DNA of 46,291 bases from Bradyrhizobium sp. YR681. Lineage in GTDB: Bacteria > Pseudomonadota > Alphaproteobacteria > Rhizobiales > Xanthobacteraceae. The DNA lies in contig NZ_AKIY01000304.1 in the NCBI RefSeq assembly GCF_000282615.1, positions 1 through 46,291 on the forward strand, in the 5' to 3' direction. Shown here in pieces: positions 16,304-24,038 of the stretch; the first letter of the stretch is position 1; every line of letters begins with the position of its first letter. The translations under genes were made by a program, and so were the position numbers. The notes beneath the pieces were generated by a model. That model saw only the letters and a list, made by a program, of their open reading frames with translations, ran no database searches and was not told where the DNA came from.

Positions 16304-17968
16304 ATGGAAACGACACTCCCGATTCTCTCATTGTCCGTGGCCGCCGCAGCGTCCGCTGCCGCCGCCTTCCCGAAGCTCAAGGCGCGGGTCGAGTTGTCCC
16401 GCGCCAAACACCGCTCGCTCGCCGGGCACTCCAAGATGTCGCGCCGGGTGGCCAAGCTGCTCCCGTTCTACGAGTTCGAGGGTGACAGATATTTCGGCTG
16501 CGACGGCGCGCCTGATCACATCGTGGCCCAGCGCAAGGACGCCTTCTTCCGCCTCGCCAGACTCTACGCCGAGCGCTACCCGAAGGGCCGCGCGATGACG
16601 AAGGAAGCGGCGGAGACGATCTCCGACCTGAACTTCACCGAAAGCTACCGCGTGCCGTTCCAGTTCTCGCGTCTCGTCCGCGAGCATCTGGGCACCTCGA
16701 CCTTCATGGAATCGTCCAGCGGCGTCACCGTCACTGACGTCGACGGCAACACCTCCTACGATCTCACGGGGTCCTACGGCGTCAACATCTTCGGCAACGA
16801 CTTCTACAAGGAGTGCATCGAGGGCGCCGAGAAGCGCGCACATGCACTGGGTCCGGTGCTCGGCCCCTACCATCCTGTCATCCTCGAGAACGTGCAGCGG
16901 CTCTGCCAGATCTCCGGCCTCGACGAGGTCTCGTTCCACATGTCCGGCACCGAAGCCGTGATGCAGGCGGTGCGCCTTGCGCGCTACCACACCAGGCGCA
17001 CCCATCTGGTTCGTTTCGCCGGCGCCTATCACGGCTGGTGGGGCGACGTGCAGCCCGGCGTCGGCAATCCGATTGCCGCCCACGAGACCTACACCCTCTC
17101 CGAAATGTCGGAGAAGACGCTGCACGTGCTGAAGACGCGCAAGGACATCGCCTGCGTGCTGGTCAATCCGCTGCAGGGCCTGCATCCGAACGGCAACGCG
17201 CCCGGCGATTCCTCGCTGGTGGACAGCTCCCGCGGCGGTAATTTCGATCGCGCGGCCTACACCGAATGGCTGAAGAAGTTGCGCGAGGTCTGCACCGAGC
17301 GCGGTATCGTGCTGATCTTCGACGAGGTCTTCGTCGGTTTCCGTCTCGCCGCCGGCGGCGCCCAGGAATATTTTGGCGTCAAGGCCGACATGGTGACCTA
17401 CGGCAAGAGCCTCGCCGGCGGCCTGCCGGTCGGCGTCGTCTGCGGCAAGCGCGAGCTGATGCGCCGCTTCCGCGACGACCGTCCCGCCGACATCTGCTTT
17501 GCCCGCGGCACCTTCAACTCGCATCCCTACGTCATGACGGCGATGGACGAGTTCTTGAGCCGCCTCGCCAGCCCGAACTTCCGCGCCATCTATGACGGGC
17601 TGGACGCCACCTGGAACGGCCGCGCGCAGAAGCTCAACCGGATGATGAGCGATGCGGACCTGCCGGTGCGGTTCGCCAATTTCTCGTCGATCTGGACGGT
17701 GAAATACACCACGCCGTCCCGCTACAACTGGATGCTGCAATACTATTTGCGCGCCGAAGGCCTGTCCCTGAGCTGGGTCGGCACCGGCCGGCTGATTTTC
17801 AGCCTGAATTACACCGACGCCGATTTCACCGAAGTCGCCGAACGCTTCGTTCGCGCCGCCGGCAAGATGAAGGCCGACGGCTTCTGGTGGCACGACGGCG
17901 TGCTCACCAACAAGAACATCAAGCGGCAGATCCTGAAAGAGATGCTGGCGAAGCGTTTTGGACGCTAA
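16304..17968 (+). CDS. class III PLP-dependent aminotransferase / glutamate-1-semialdehyde aminomutase-like
   Basis: The 554-residue cytoplasmic enzyme has the class III aminotransferase fold. Signatures are FHMSGTEAVMQAVRLAR (phosphate loop), FAGAYHGWW, IFDEVFVGFR (Asp near 340 that contacts the pyridine ring) and TYGKSLAGG, with the PLP Lys near residue 368. It is closest in pattern to glutamate-1-semialdehyde aminomutases but about 120 residues longer: an extra N-terminal part of roughly 110 residues precedes the core, and a C-terminal segment (FWWHDGVLTNKNI) follows. The extra parts and the head-to-head arrangement with psd argue against a haem-pathway role. Substrate unknown. No clear ribosome binding site precedes the ATG. 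Confidence 0.85.
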   Translation: METTLPILSLSVAAAASAAAAFPKLKARVELSRAKHRSLAGHSKMSRRVAKLLPFYEFEGDRYFGCDGAPDHIVAQRKDAFFRLARLYAERYPKGRAMTKEAAETISDLNFTESYRVPFQFSRLVREHLGTSTFMESSSGVTVTDVDGNTSYDLTGSYGVNIFGNDFYKECIEGAEKRAHALGPVLGPYHPVILENVQRLCQISGLDEVSFHMSGTEAVMQAVRLARYHTRRTHLVRFAGAYHGWWGDVQPGVGNPIAAHETYTLSEMSEKTLHVLKTRKDIACVLVNPLQGLHPNGNAPGDSSLVDSSRGGNFDRAAYTEWLKKLREVCTERGIVLIFDEVFVGFRLAAGGAQEYFGVKADMVTYGKSLAGGLPVGVVCGKRELMRRFRDDRPADICFARGTFNSHPYVMTAMDEFLSRLASPNFRAIYDGLDATWNGRAQKLNRMMSDADLPVRFANFSSIWTVKYTTPSRYNWMLQYYLRAEGLSLSWVGTGRLIFSLNYTDADFTEVAERFVRAAGKMKADGFWWHDGVLTNKNIKRQILKEMLAKRFGR

Positions 17969-17997
17969 GGCCTTTCCGCACTTCTCGACAAACACCG

Positions 17998-18180
17998 CCC
18001 TCTCCTCCCCCTCTCCCCGCCTGCGGGGAGAGGGTTGGGGTGAGGGGGGCTCTCCGCGCGCGCGGTGAGAATTGGCGGACAATCCGGAAGCAGCGCCCCC
18101 GCGGAGGGCCCCCCTCACCCGAATTTGCGCTTCGCGCAAATTCGACCTCTCCCCGCACGCGGGGAGAGGTGAAGAGAGCG
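17998..18180. repeat. composite palindromic repeat (family C), three hairpins
   Basis: The gap after the aminotransferase holds CCTCTCCCCGCCTGCGGGGA and its complement, a central GAATTTGCGC/GCGCAAATTC hairpin, and CCTCTCCCCGCACGCGGGGA near the right end. The outer halves are also roughly inverted copies of each other (GGTGAGGGGGG against CCCCCCTCACC). Such GGGGAGAG-rich elements are common in Bradyrhizobium intergenic DNA. No gene is visible in 17969-18273. Confidence 0.82.
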
Positions 18181-18201
18181 CCGCGTGCGCAGCCCCCAAG
18201 A

Positions 18202-18232
18202 CGTGGATGCCCGGCACGAGGCCGGGCATGAC
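18202..18232. repeat. short palindromic repeat (family D)
   Basis: TGGATGCCCGGCACGAGGCC continues as GGGCATGACG, with complementary TGCCCGGC and GCCGGGCA arms. It is the core of another Bradyrhizobium intergenic element and abuts the end of the family C repeat. Confidence 0.55.
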
Positions 18233-18273
18233 GCAACCAATGGACATCGGAGTGTTCGATATGCGCGGCGCGC

Positions 18274-18933
18274 TCAGGCGTGCTGCTCTTCGAGCGTGGG
18301 TTCGTCGATGAAGCCCAGCGTGTGCTCGGGATTGAGGTGCAGGCCGGGGTCCATCAGCTCGCCGCGCATCAGCGCCAGCGGCGCATTGCGATAGAGCATC
18401 AGATCGTGGAACGGGTCGGTCAGGATCTTGGTCATCCAGACGAAGCCGGTCTCGACATCGCGGATGAAGAACAGGTGCACGGTGCGGAACAGCAGACCGC
18501 CGCCGCCGACCACGAGCCAGATCTTGGCAACCTGCCGCATGAAATCGGTCGCGGAAGCCCAAGGCGTGAACAGGCCGAACAGCGTGGGATCCACGAACAG
18601 CACCAGCGGCGACAGCGCCCAGATCGACATCAGCACCACCTTGCGCTGAAGGTTGTAGCCGACCTTGATCTCTTCCTTGTACTCGTGCGTTGCCTGGTTG
18701 ATGTGATCGTAGGTGTGCGGCTCGAAGAAGAAGTGGCCGGCCTGGCGCGAGGTCATCGAGACCAGCCAGCCGACCAGCGCGGAGACCACGGGGTCGACGA
18801 ACAGCCAGACATAGGCGAACAGGAAGCTCAGCGCGCTGACGAAGTGCAGGCTCTGGTTGATGCGGCTGTGGTGATAGTAGCGATGGTCGTCCCAGCGCTG
18901 GATCCGCAGCTGCTCGAGATAATTCTTGATCAT
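18274..18933 (-). CDS. Mpo1-like (DUF962) membrane protein, putative fatty acid alpha-oxidation dioxygenase
   Basis: The 219-residue product starts at ATG 18933 after a good GGGGGAG site. It has four or so hydrophobic segments (about 31-47, 49-60, 95-115, 130-150). The N-terminal HHSRINQSLH (21-30) has the Hx4Nx3H spacing, and RQAGHFFFE (63-71) the GHxxFE motif, both shared with yeast Mpo1/YGL010w and bacterial DUF962 proteins. Mpo1 is an Fe(II) dioxygenase acting on 2-hydroxy fatty acids. The family assignment rests on these spaced motifs only; the C-terminal 80 residues look different. It lies among lipid genes, which fits. The reaction is inferred. Confidence 0.65.
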   Translation of the reverse strand: MIKNYLEQLRIQRWDDHRYYHHSRINQSLHFVSALSFLFAYVWLFVDPVVSALVGWLVSMTSRQAGHFFFEPHTYDHINQATHEYKEEIKVGYNLQRKVVLMSIWALSPLVLFVDPTLFGLFTPWASATDFMRQVAKIWLVVGGGGLLFRTVHLFFIRDVETGFVWMTKILTDPFHDLMLYRNAPLALMRGELMDPGLHLNPEHTLGFIDEPTLEEQHA

Positions 18934-19054
18934 GCTCTCCCCCAAAATGCTTTCGGGTTCAGGATTTACAGGGATTCGATGTACGCCATGTGACATCATC
19001 ATTTTGTCATGTGACGATGTGCAGCGGCGCGATGACGCACGGGTTACTCTCTCC

Positions 19055-19163
19055 CCTCATCCTAAGGAGCGCGGAACGCGCGTCTCGAAGGATGAAGGCC
19101 GAGCTGCATCAGCACGGGCCTTCATGGTTCGAAACGGCGCTTGCGCGCCTCCTCACCATGAGG
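19055..19163. repeat. degenerate palindromic repeat, family B
   Basis: CCTCATCCTAAGGAGCGCGG through GATGAAGGCC is matched by an inverted copy running from GGGCCTTCATGG to CACCATGAGG. It is a diverged relative of the copies at 22526, 22976 and 34952. The stretch 18934-19176 holds this element and no visible gene. Confidence 0.75.
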
Positions 19164-19176
19164 AGCAACAGCAGTG

Positions 19177-19866
19177 CTAGGCCGCCTTGGCGATTTCGAC
19201 CTTGCGGAAGCGCACCAGCGAGAAATGGCCGAGCGGCGGAATTAGGCGGCGCTCGGCGAGCTCGATGCCGTGGGCGCCGGCCAGCCACTTGGCGTAACGC
19301 GACCAGGCGAACTCGGCGGTGCGGAAGCCGAGCGGACGCACCACCGGCTGGAGCTTCTGCTCGATGAAGCGGCGGACGCCGGCATCCGCGCTGACGCGGG
19401 TCAGGATGATCAGCTCGCCGCCCGGGCGCAGCACGCGGGCGAATTCGTCGAGCGCCACTTCCGGATTCGGCACGGCCGTGACGACATATTGCGCCATCAC
19501 GACGTCGAAGGAATTGTCGGGGAATTCGAGCTTCTCGGCGTCCATCACCGCGAGGCCCTCGACGTTCTTGAGCTTGCCTTCGGCAACGCGCTGGCGCGCC
19601 TTGTCGAGCATCGCTTCCGAAATGTCGGTGCCGAAGATGCGCAGGTTCGGCGCATAGAGCGGCAGCGAGATGCCGGTGCCGACACCGACCTCGAGCACGC
19701 GGCCGCCGATCTTGTTGGTGGCCGCGATCGCGGCCTGCCGGCCCTTGGCGAACACGCCGCCGAACACGAGATCGTAGACGGGTGCCCAGCGATCGTAAGC
19801 CTGCTCGACCGTGCCGCGGGTGAGGTCGAGTTGCTGGGCGCCGTCAAGGTTCATGATCTTAGCCAT
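19177..19866 (-). CDS. SAM-dependent methyltransferase, PmtA-like (phosphatidylethanolamine N-methyltransferase candidate)
   Basis: This 229-residue class I methyltransferase starts with QAYDRWAPVYDLVFG, an N-terminal pattern of Rhodobacter-type PmtA enzymes. The SAM site is VLEVGVGTGISLPLY (about 57-71), followed by FGTDISEAML, MDAEKLEFPDNSFD and VLRPGGELIIL. Such enzymes methylate phosphatidylethanolamine towards phosphatidylcholine at the membrane surface. Psd, which makes that substrate, is encoded about 3 kb away. UbiE-like methyltransferases share the fold, so the substrate is inferred. The gene follows the GT4 gene after 36 bp and is probably co-transcribed with it. ATG 19854 is an alternative start. 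Confidence 0.8.
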   Translation of the reverse strand: MAKIMNLDGAQQLDLTRGTVEQAYDRWAPVYDLVFGGVFAKGRQAAIAATNKIGGRVLEVGVGTGISLPLYAPNLRIFGTDISEAMLDKARQRVAEGKLKNVEGLAVMDAEKLEFPDNSFDVVMAQYVVTAVPNPEVALDEFARVLRPGGELIILTRVSADAGVRRFIEQKLQPVVRPLGFRTAEFAWSRYAKWLAGAHGIELAERRLIPPLGHFSLVRFRKVEIAKAA

Positions 19867-19902
19867 CGATGAGGTTCTCGCTGTGGGTCAAGACGTAAGG
19901 GA

Positions 19903-20955
19903 TCAACCGCGCACCGGCCGCCGCGCCATACGGGGCGAGGCGCGCAGGATGCGGCTGGGCTGAAGTGAGGTGAGGTTGCCGACGAACTGGCGCGCGCTGT
20001 TTTCCCAGGAACGCTCCAGCGCGAAATTGCGGCAGGTCTCGCGCGACATGGTGAGCGCGCGCAGACACGCGGCGCGCAAGTCGTGGTCGATCGCGCCGAT
20101 CGGATGATCGGCGATGACATCCTTCGGGCCCATCACCGGGAACGCCGCGACCGGCGTGCCGCAGGCGAGCGCCTCGAGCTGCACCACGCCGAACGTGTCG
20201 GTCAGGCTCGGGAACACGAACACGTCGGCAGCAGCGAGATGCGCGGTGAGATCCGCGCCCTTCTTCTCGCCGAGGAAGACGACGTCAGGATATTTCTTTT
20301 CGAGCGCGGCCTTCTGCGGGCCATCGCCGACGACGACCTTGGTGCCGGGCAGGTCGAGCGACAGAAAGGCTTCGAGATTCTTCTCGACCGCGACGCGGCC
20401 CATCGTCATGAAGATCGGCCCCGGCAGGTCGAGCTTCGCGGGAGCGTCGGGATGGAACAATTCGGTGTTGACGCCGCGGGTCCAGAAGGCGAGCCGCTTG
20501 AAGCCGCGCTCCGACAGCTCCTGCCGCAGCGAGGGCGTCGCCACCATGGTCGTGGCGGCGGCATCGTGGAAGTGACGCAGCACGGCATAGCCGACGGCGA
20601 CCGGAAGGCCGGTCCGCACCGAGATATATTCCGGAAAGCGCGTCGTGTAGGACGTCGTGAAGGCAAGCCCGTTGCGGCGGCAATAGGCCCGCACAGCCCA
20701 GCCGATCGGCCCCTCGGTCGCGATATGCAACGCTTCCGGCGCCGCCTTCTCGATCCGCAGCGCGATCTCCCTGGCGCCCGGCAGCGCGATGCGCAGGCCG
20801 GGATAGGTCGGCAGCGGCCAGGACCGGAAGCCGTCCGGGGTGAGGAAGTCGATCTCGACATCCAGGGCCCTGGCCGCGTTCGCCAGCGAAGTCAGCGTCC
20901 GGACCACACCGTTAACCTGCGGATGCCAGGCGTCAGTCGCGATTAATACCCGCAT
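19903..20955 (-). CDS. GT4-family glycosyltransferase, possibly lipid-directed
   Basis: This 350-residue protein starts at ATG 20955 (MRVLIATDAWHPQVNGVVRT), the N-terminal nucleotide-fold pattern of GT-B enzymes. The C-terminal donor domain has MGRVAVEKNLEAFL, VVVGDGPQKAALEKKY, VFLGEKKGADL and DTFGVVQLEALACG, the GT4 EX7E-like region. There is no signal peptide or transmembrane segment; peripheral membrane association is usual. The pattern resembles diacylglycerol mannosyl/glucosyltransferases such as SqdX and MgtA-like enzymes. Together with the downstream PmtA-like gene it suggests glycolipid synthesis, but donor and acceptor are unknown. Confidence 0.87.
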   Translation of the reverse strand: MRVLIATDAWHPQVNGVVRTLTSLANAARALDVEIDFLTPDGFRSWPLPTYPGLRIALPGAREIALRIEKAAPEALHIATEGPIGWAVRAYCRRNGLAFTTSYTTRFPEYISVRTGLPVAVGYAVLRHFHDAAATTMVATPSLRQELSERGFKRLAFWTRGVNTELFHPDAPAKLDLPGPIFMTMGRVAVEKNLEAFLSLDLPGTKVVVGDGPQKAALEKKYPDVVFLGEKKGADLTAHLAAADVFVFPSLTDTFGVVQLEALACGTPVAAFPVMGPKDVIADHPIGAIDHDLRAACLRALTMSRETCRNFALERSWENSARQFVGNLTSLQPSRILRASPRMARRPVRG

Positions 20956-21018
20956 GGGGAAATCCCGAGAGTTTGATGATTCTCGGCTTTCGACCATCAA
21001 CCATGGATATTTCAGGCG

Positions 21019-21030
21019 TGTGACGTCACA
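21019..21030. promoter_or_regulatory. 12-bp perfect palindrome between GT4 and L,D-transpeptidase genes
   Basis: TGTGACGTCACA lies 64 bp upstream of the GT4 start and 200 bp before the transpeptidase. It could be a regulator site. A short palindrome alone is weak evidence. The rest of 20956-21229 shows nothing recognisable. Confidence 0.25.
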
Positions 21031-21229
21031 GAAGTGTCGGCGCGCTGTTTTGGTCGTTAACGCGACCGCTGCGCCACGAAACTGTCATGAAACAATCCTT
21101 GCCGCCACGAAACCGTTTTCGGTTTCCGGCGCAAACGTCCCGAAACTTTTTGCCGTTAGTGATCCAGGCAACGGAGCACCGCAATGGTGCCGCGGTGATC
21201 GAAGACACCGAGCAAACAGGGGCGATCAA

Positions 21230-21946
21230 ATGTTCAATCTGGGCACGTTCAAGACCTATTCGCGCGCCGTTGCTGTTGGCGCTGTCGCGATCTCTGCAAT
21301 CGCATTTGCCGGTCAGGCCAAGGCCGCGCCGGTGCAGCTCTTCCCGTTCTTCCAGCCGTTGCCGCCGATGACTGCGCCGCAGCCGCTGCAGCCCTATCAG
21401 CCCTACCAGGCGCCGACCTACCAGACCGAGCCGTCCGAGGATCAGGATGCGGTCGAGACGCCGGCCCGCTTCCGCCGCCAGACCGTCGCCTACGCGGCGC
21501 GCGAGGCCCCGGGCACCATCATCATCGATACACCGAACACCTACCTCTATTACGTGCTCGGTAACGGTCAGGCTCTGCGCTACGGCATCGGCGTCGGCCG
21601 CGACGGCTTCACCTGGTCCGGCGTGCAGTCGGTGACCAGAAAGGCCGAGTGGCCGGCCTGGACCCCGCCGCCGGAAATGATCGCCCGCCAACCCTACCTG
21701 CCGCGCCACATGGCCGGCGGCCCCGGCAACCCGTTAGGGGCCCGCGCCATGTATCTCGGCGGCACCATCTACCGCATCCACGGCACCAACGCCCCCGAGA
21801 CCATCGGCAAGCGCGTCTCGTCCGGCTGCATCCGCCTGACCAACGACGACGTCTCCGACCTCTATTCCCGCGTCAACGTCGGCACCAAGGTGATCGTGCT
21901 GCCGATGACCGAACGCCGCGCCGATCTCGGCACCGCGACGCGCTAA
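21230..21946 (+). CDS. L,D-transpeptidase (YkuD domain)
   Basis: The 238-residue periplasmic enzyme cross-links peptidoglycan or attaches proteins to it. It has a signal peptide (about 1-31, ending AKA), a Pro/Gln/Tyr-rich linker (33-75), and a YkuD domain from IIIDTPNTYLYYVL to the end. The catalytic motif is HGTN followed 16 residues on by SSGCIRL, with Cys near residue 200. ATG 21230 is chosen because the signal peptide follows directly; the frame is open far upstream without any protein-like sequence. A strong terminator follows. Confidence 0.92.
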   Translation: MFNLGTFKTYSRAVAVGAVAISAIAFAGQAKAAPVQLFPFFQPLPPMTAPQPLQPYQPYQAPTYQTEPSEDQDAVETPARFRRQTVAYAAREAPGTIIIDTPNTYLYYVLGNGQALRYGIGVGRDGFTWSGVQSVTRKAEWPAWTPPPEMIARQPYLPRHMAGGPGNPLGARAMYLGGTIYRIHGTNAPETIGKRVSSGCIRLTNDDVSDLYSRVNVGTKVIVLPMTERRADLGTATR

Positions 21947-21969
21947 GCGACAGGACATTGTGACGCAAA

Positions 21970-22002
21970 CGGCCCCGGAACCCACCGGGGCCGCTTTCGT
22001 TT
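21970..22002 (+). terminator. hairpin terminator after L,D-transpeptidase gene
   Basis: CGGCCCCGG and CCGGGGCCG form a 9-bp GC stem around AACCCA, followed by CTTTCGTTT. It lies 24 bp after the stop. Confidence 0.85.
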
Positions 22003-22057
22003 GCCCTCGTCATCCCGACGCGCGCTTGTTGCAGCGCGATCCCCGATGGAGGCGCAG

Positions 22058-22480
22058 ATGCAATCGCACTTGCAGACATGGTTCGGCCTATTGCTGCGCT
22101 CGATCGCCGGCGCCGGAGCATTGACGCTGCTCCTGTCCGCACCTTCCTCGCTCGCGCAGCAGCCGGCCAGCGGCGACACGGCCCAGCAGGCCTTCAACAA
22201 TTCCTGCCGCACCTGCCACTCGGTGAAGGAAGGCGACAATCGCCTCGGTCCCAACCTCAACGGGATCGTCGGCCGCAAGGCCGGCTCGCTGCCGAACTAC
22301 AACTACTCTTCATCGATGAAGGAGGCCGGCTTCGTCTGGGACCAGGACAAGCTCACCCGCTTCATGGTCAAGCCGGACGAGGTCGTCTCCGGCAACAAGA
22401 TGCAGCCCTATGGCGGCGTCTCGGCGGAGGAGGCGGGCAAGGTGGTTGCTTATCTTCAGGCGGTATCAAGCTCTCAATAA
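22058..22480 (+). CDS. secreted class I c-type cytochrome
   Basis: The 140-residue product starts at ATG 22058, chosen because GGAGG lies seven bases upstream; the in-frame ATG at 22046 overlaps that site. A signal peptide (about 1-34, ending SLAQ) directs export. CRTCH at 50-54 binds haem, and Met115 in GNKMQPYGG is the likely sixth ligand. GPNLNGIVGRKAG is the usual cytochrome c2-like loop. It should be a small periplasmic electron carrier. It is monocistronic, between the transpeptidase terminator and a palindromic repeat; its redox partner is not evident. Confidence 0.92.
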   Translation: MQSHLQTWFGLLLRSIAGAGALTLLLSAPSSLAQQPASGDTAQQAFNNSCRTCHSVKEGDNRLGPNLNGIVGRKAGSLPNYNYSSSMKEAGFVWDQDKLTRFMVKPDEVVSGNKMQPYGGVSAEEAGKVVAYLQAVSSSQ

Positions 22481-22525
22481 CGGCGCCGGCGCCGCGTGTT
22501 CAGGCTCGCATTGGAAATCGCGGCG

Positions 22526-22676
22526 CATCCTTCGGGACGCCCGCCTCTGGCGGGCTCCTCAGGATGAGGTCGGAGTGCGCCGTCGCTAGTATTCAGGTGA
22601 CTCTTGCGCAAAGCCGCAGCTGCCAGTTAGCCTCATCCTGAGGAGACCGCGAAGCGGTCGTCTCGAAGGACGAGGC
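22526..22676. repeat. long palindromic repeat, family B, copy 1
   Basis: The left half begins CATCCTTCGGGACGCCCGCC and continues through CTCCTCAGGATGAGG; the right half begins CCTCATCCTGAGGAG and ends GTCTCGAAGGACGAGGC. The halves are inverted copies with different hairpin heads (CCGCCTCTGGCGG and ACCGCGAAGCGGT). The GIY-YIG start codon lies seven bases past its right end. Confidence 0.9.
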
Positions 22677-22683
22677 GTTCACG

Positions 22684-23016
22684 ATGACAGACGGCGCGTA
22701 TCTCTACATTCTCAAATGCGCCGATGGCAGCTATTACATCGGCACGACGCGGACTGAGCTTGACCTCAGGATCGCACAGCACAATGCCGGCACGTTCGGC
22801 GGCTATACCAAGTCACGCAGACCCGTGATTCTAGTTTTCTCGCAATGGTTCGAAAGGATCACTGACGCGATCGAATGCGAACGCAAACTCAAGAAATGGA
22901 GCCGCGCCAAAAAGGAAGCCTTCATGCGCGGCGATTTTACCGAGCTCCATGAACTGGCCAAGCGAGGACCTCATGATCCTTCGAGACGCCCGCCTTCGGC
23001 GGGCTCCTCAGGATGA
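22684..23016 (+). CDS. GIY-YIG nuclease superfamily protein
   Basis: This 110-residue protein contains AYLYILKCADGSYYIGTT (GIY-YIG as LYI/YIG) with Arg29 in ELDLRIAQHN and Glu75 in IECERKLKKW, the expected metal site. It belongs to the short UPF0213/YhbQ-like group of proposed DNA-end or repair nucleases. The gene sits between two family B repeats. The upstream copy supplies AAGGACGAGG as possible ribosome binding site, and the downstream copy encodes the last residues (DPSRRPPSAGSSG) and the stop codon. The tail is therefore repeat-derived and probably unstructured. Confidence 0.88.
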   Translation: MTDGAYLYILKCADGSYYIGTTRTELDLRIAQHNAGTFGGYTKSRRPVILVFSQWFERITDAIECERKLKKWSRAKKEAFMRGDFTELHELAKRGPHDPSRRPPSAGSSG

Positions 23017-23166
23017 GGGCTGAATGCGCGGCAGCAAAGGATAGAGTTCGGGAGAATTCTCTTCCCCAGTCGCACCGACAATGCACGACGCTTGCACTGC
23101 ACTACGGATGCCAGTTAGCCTCATCCTGAGGAGCGCCGCCCAGCGGCGCGTCTCGAAGGACGAGGC
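22976..23166. repeat. long palindromic repeat, family B, copy 2
   Basis: The left half (ATCCTTCGAGACGCCCGCC to CAGGATGAGG) overlaps the 3' end of the GIY-YIG gene. The right half (CCTCATCCTGAGGAGCGCCG to AAGGACGAGGC) ends eight bases before the GNAT start codon. About 80 bases of unrelated spacer separate the halves. Confidence 0.9.
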
Positions 23167-23173
23167 GGGCCCG

Positions 23174-23725
23174 ATGGCAGAGGACGCACGACCAGAAATG
23201 ACGTCCGCTTCGCGAGCGTCCATCGCAAAAATCAGACTGCTCACGCCCGCCGACGCCGCGCTTTACCGTCCCGTCAGGCTGGAGGCGCTCGCGACCAATC
23301 CCGAAGCGTTCACCAGCTCATTCGAACGCGAGCAGGAAAAACCCCTCGCCTGGTTCGAGGAGCGCCTCGCGATATCGGACGTGTTCGGCGCGTTCAGCGC
23401 GGGCGAGCTCGTGGGGACAGCGGGTTTCCGGCGGGAGGATGGCGCGAAGACCGCGCACAAGGGGGTGCTCTGGGGCATGTATGTGCGGCCGCAGGCGCGG
23501 AAGTCCGGCACGGGGAGGCTGCTCGTCGACGCGGTCGCGGCGCATGCTGCACAACGCGTCGAGCAGCTTCATCTCGTCGTCGTCAGCGAGAACGAGGCCG
23601 CGTTGCGGCTCTACGCGGCCGCAGGATTTGTCGAATACGGGCGCGGGGTGAAGGCGCTGAAATACAACGGCCGATATTTCGATGAGACCCTGATGGCCTT
23701 GTTCTTCGACGGAGGCAGCCCCTGA
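23174..23725 (+). CDS. GNAT-family N-acetyltransferase
   Basis: The 183-residue cytoplasmic protein starts at ATG 23174, with ATG 23198 as alternative; upstream sequence in frame belongs to the palindromic repeat. The GNAT fold is clear: IRLLTPADAALYRPVRLEAL at the start, then VLWGMYVRPQARKSGTGRLL (acetyl-CoA pyrophosphate loop QARKSGTG), and HLVVVSENEAALRLYAAAGF (motif B). The end FDETLMALFF is typical of the family. The acceptor is unknown. The repeat upstream separates it from the GIY-YIG gene, but no promoter is obvious. Confidence 0.88.
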   Translation: MAEDARPEMTSASRASIAKIRLLTPADAALYRPVRLEALATNPEAFTSSFEREQEKPLAWFEERLAISDVFGAFSAGELVGTAGFRREDGAKTAHKGVLWGMYVRPQARKSGTGRLLVDAVAAHAAQRVEQLHLVVVSENEAALRLYAAAGFVEYGRGVKALKYNGRYFDETLMALFFDGGSP

Positions 23726-23822
23726 CCGAAGCGGTCCACCGAGCGCGAGACCGGATTCGTTTGTGCGGACGCCCTCAATACCGTGGGTGCAAAGCGCCCG
23801 CCATAGTGATATACTGCCGAAC

Positions 23823-24029
23823 ATGAGTAATCATAAGAAGCCATCTGCTAAAACCGGCGGAACAACGGCCAAGGTCGTCATTGGCAGAGCGCGTTTCGCC
23901 AAGATCAGCGCGGTCGAAGGCATTGTCCCGTCGACGGCCATGAAAGCCCGTGTTGCTCGATTCGACCGGCAGGGGCTATCGGCCGCGGAGCGCCGGCGCG
24001 AAATTATCGACGCCCATAAGAAGGGCTAG
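23823..24029 (+). CDS. putative antitoxin of the Fic module
   Basis: The 68-residue basic protein precedes the Fic gene by 9 bp. Its centre reads RFAKISAVEGIVPSTAMKAR and its C-terminus is an amphipathic helix (LSAAERRREIIDAHKKG). Small antitoxins such as VbhA and YhfG sit in the same place and block Fic with an (S/T)xxxE(G/N) helix. Here SAVEG has one residue too few if Ser is the anchor, so the inhibitory motif is atypical. The antitoxin role is inferred mainly from position and size. Confidence 0.7.
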   Translation: MSNHKKPSAKTGGTTAKVVIGRARFAKISAVEGIVPSTAMKARVARFDRQGLSAAERRREIIDAHKKG

Positions 24030-24038
24030 CCGCTTGTC

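Noticed and set aside
16328..18562. 744-codon open frame opposite the aminotransferase gene
   Set aside because: It is the antisense shadow of a high-GC gene. The peptide is rich in Arg, Asp and His without domain motifs, and it runs through repeats into the Mpo1-like gene.
22526..23166. CRISPR-like repeats around the GIY-YIG gene
   Set aside because: The units are long palindromes with unequal spacing and only two copies; no regular repeat-spacer pattern or cas genes.
23081..23173. N-terminal extension of the GNAT protein
   Set aside because: The added residues are translated from the right half of the palindromic repeat, not from conserved GNAT sequence.
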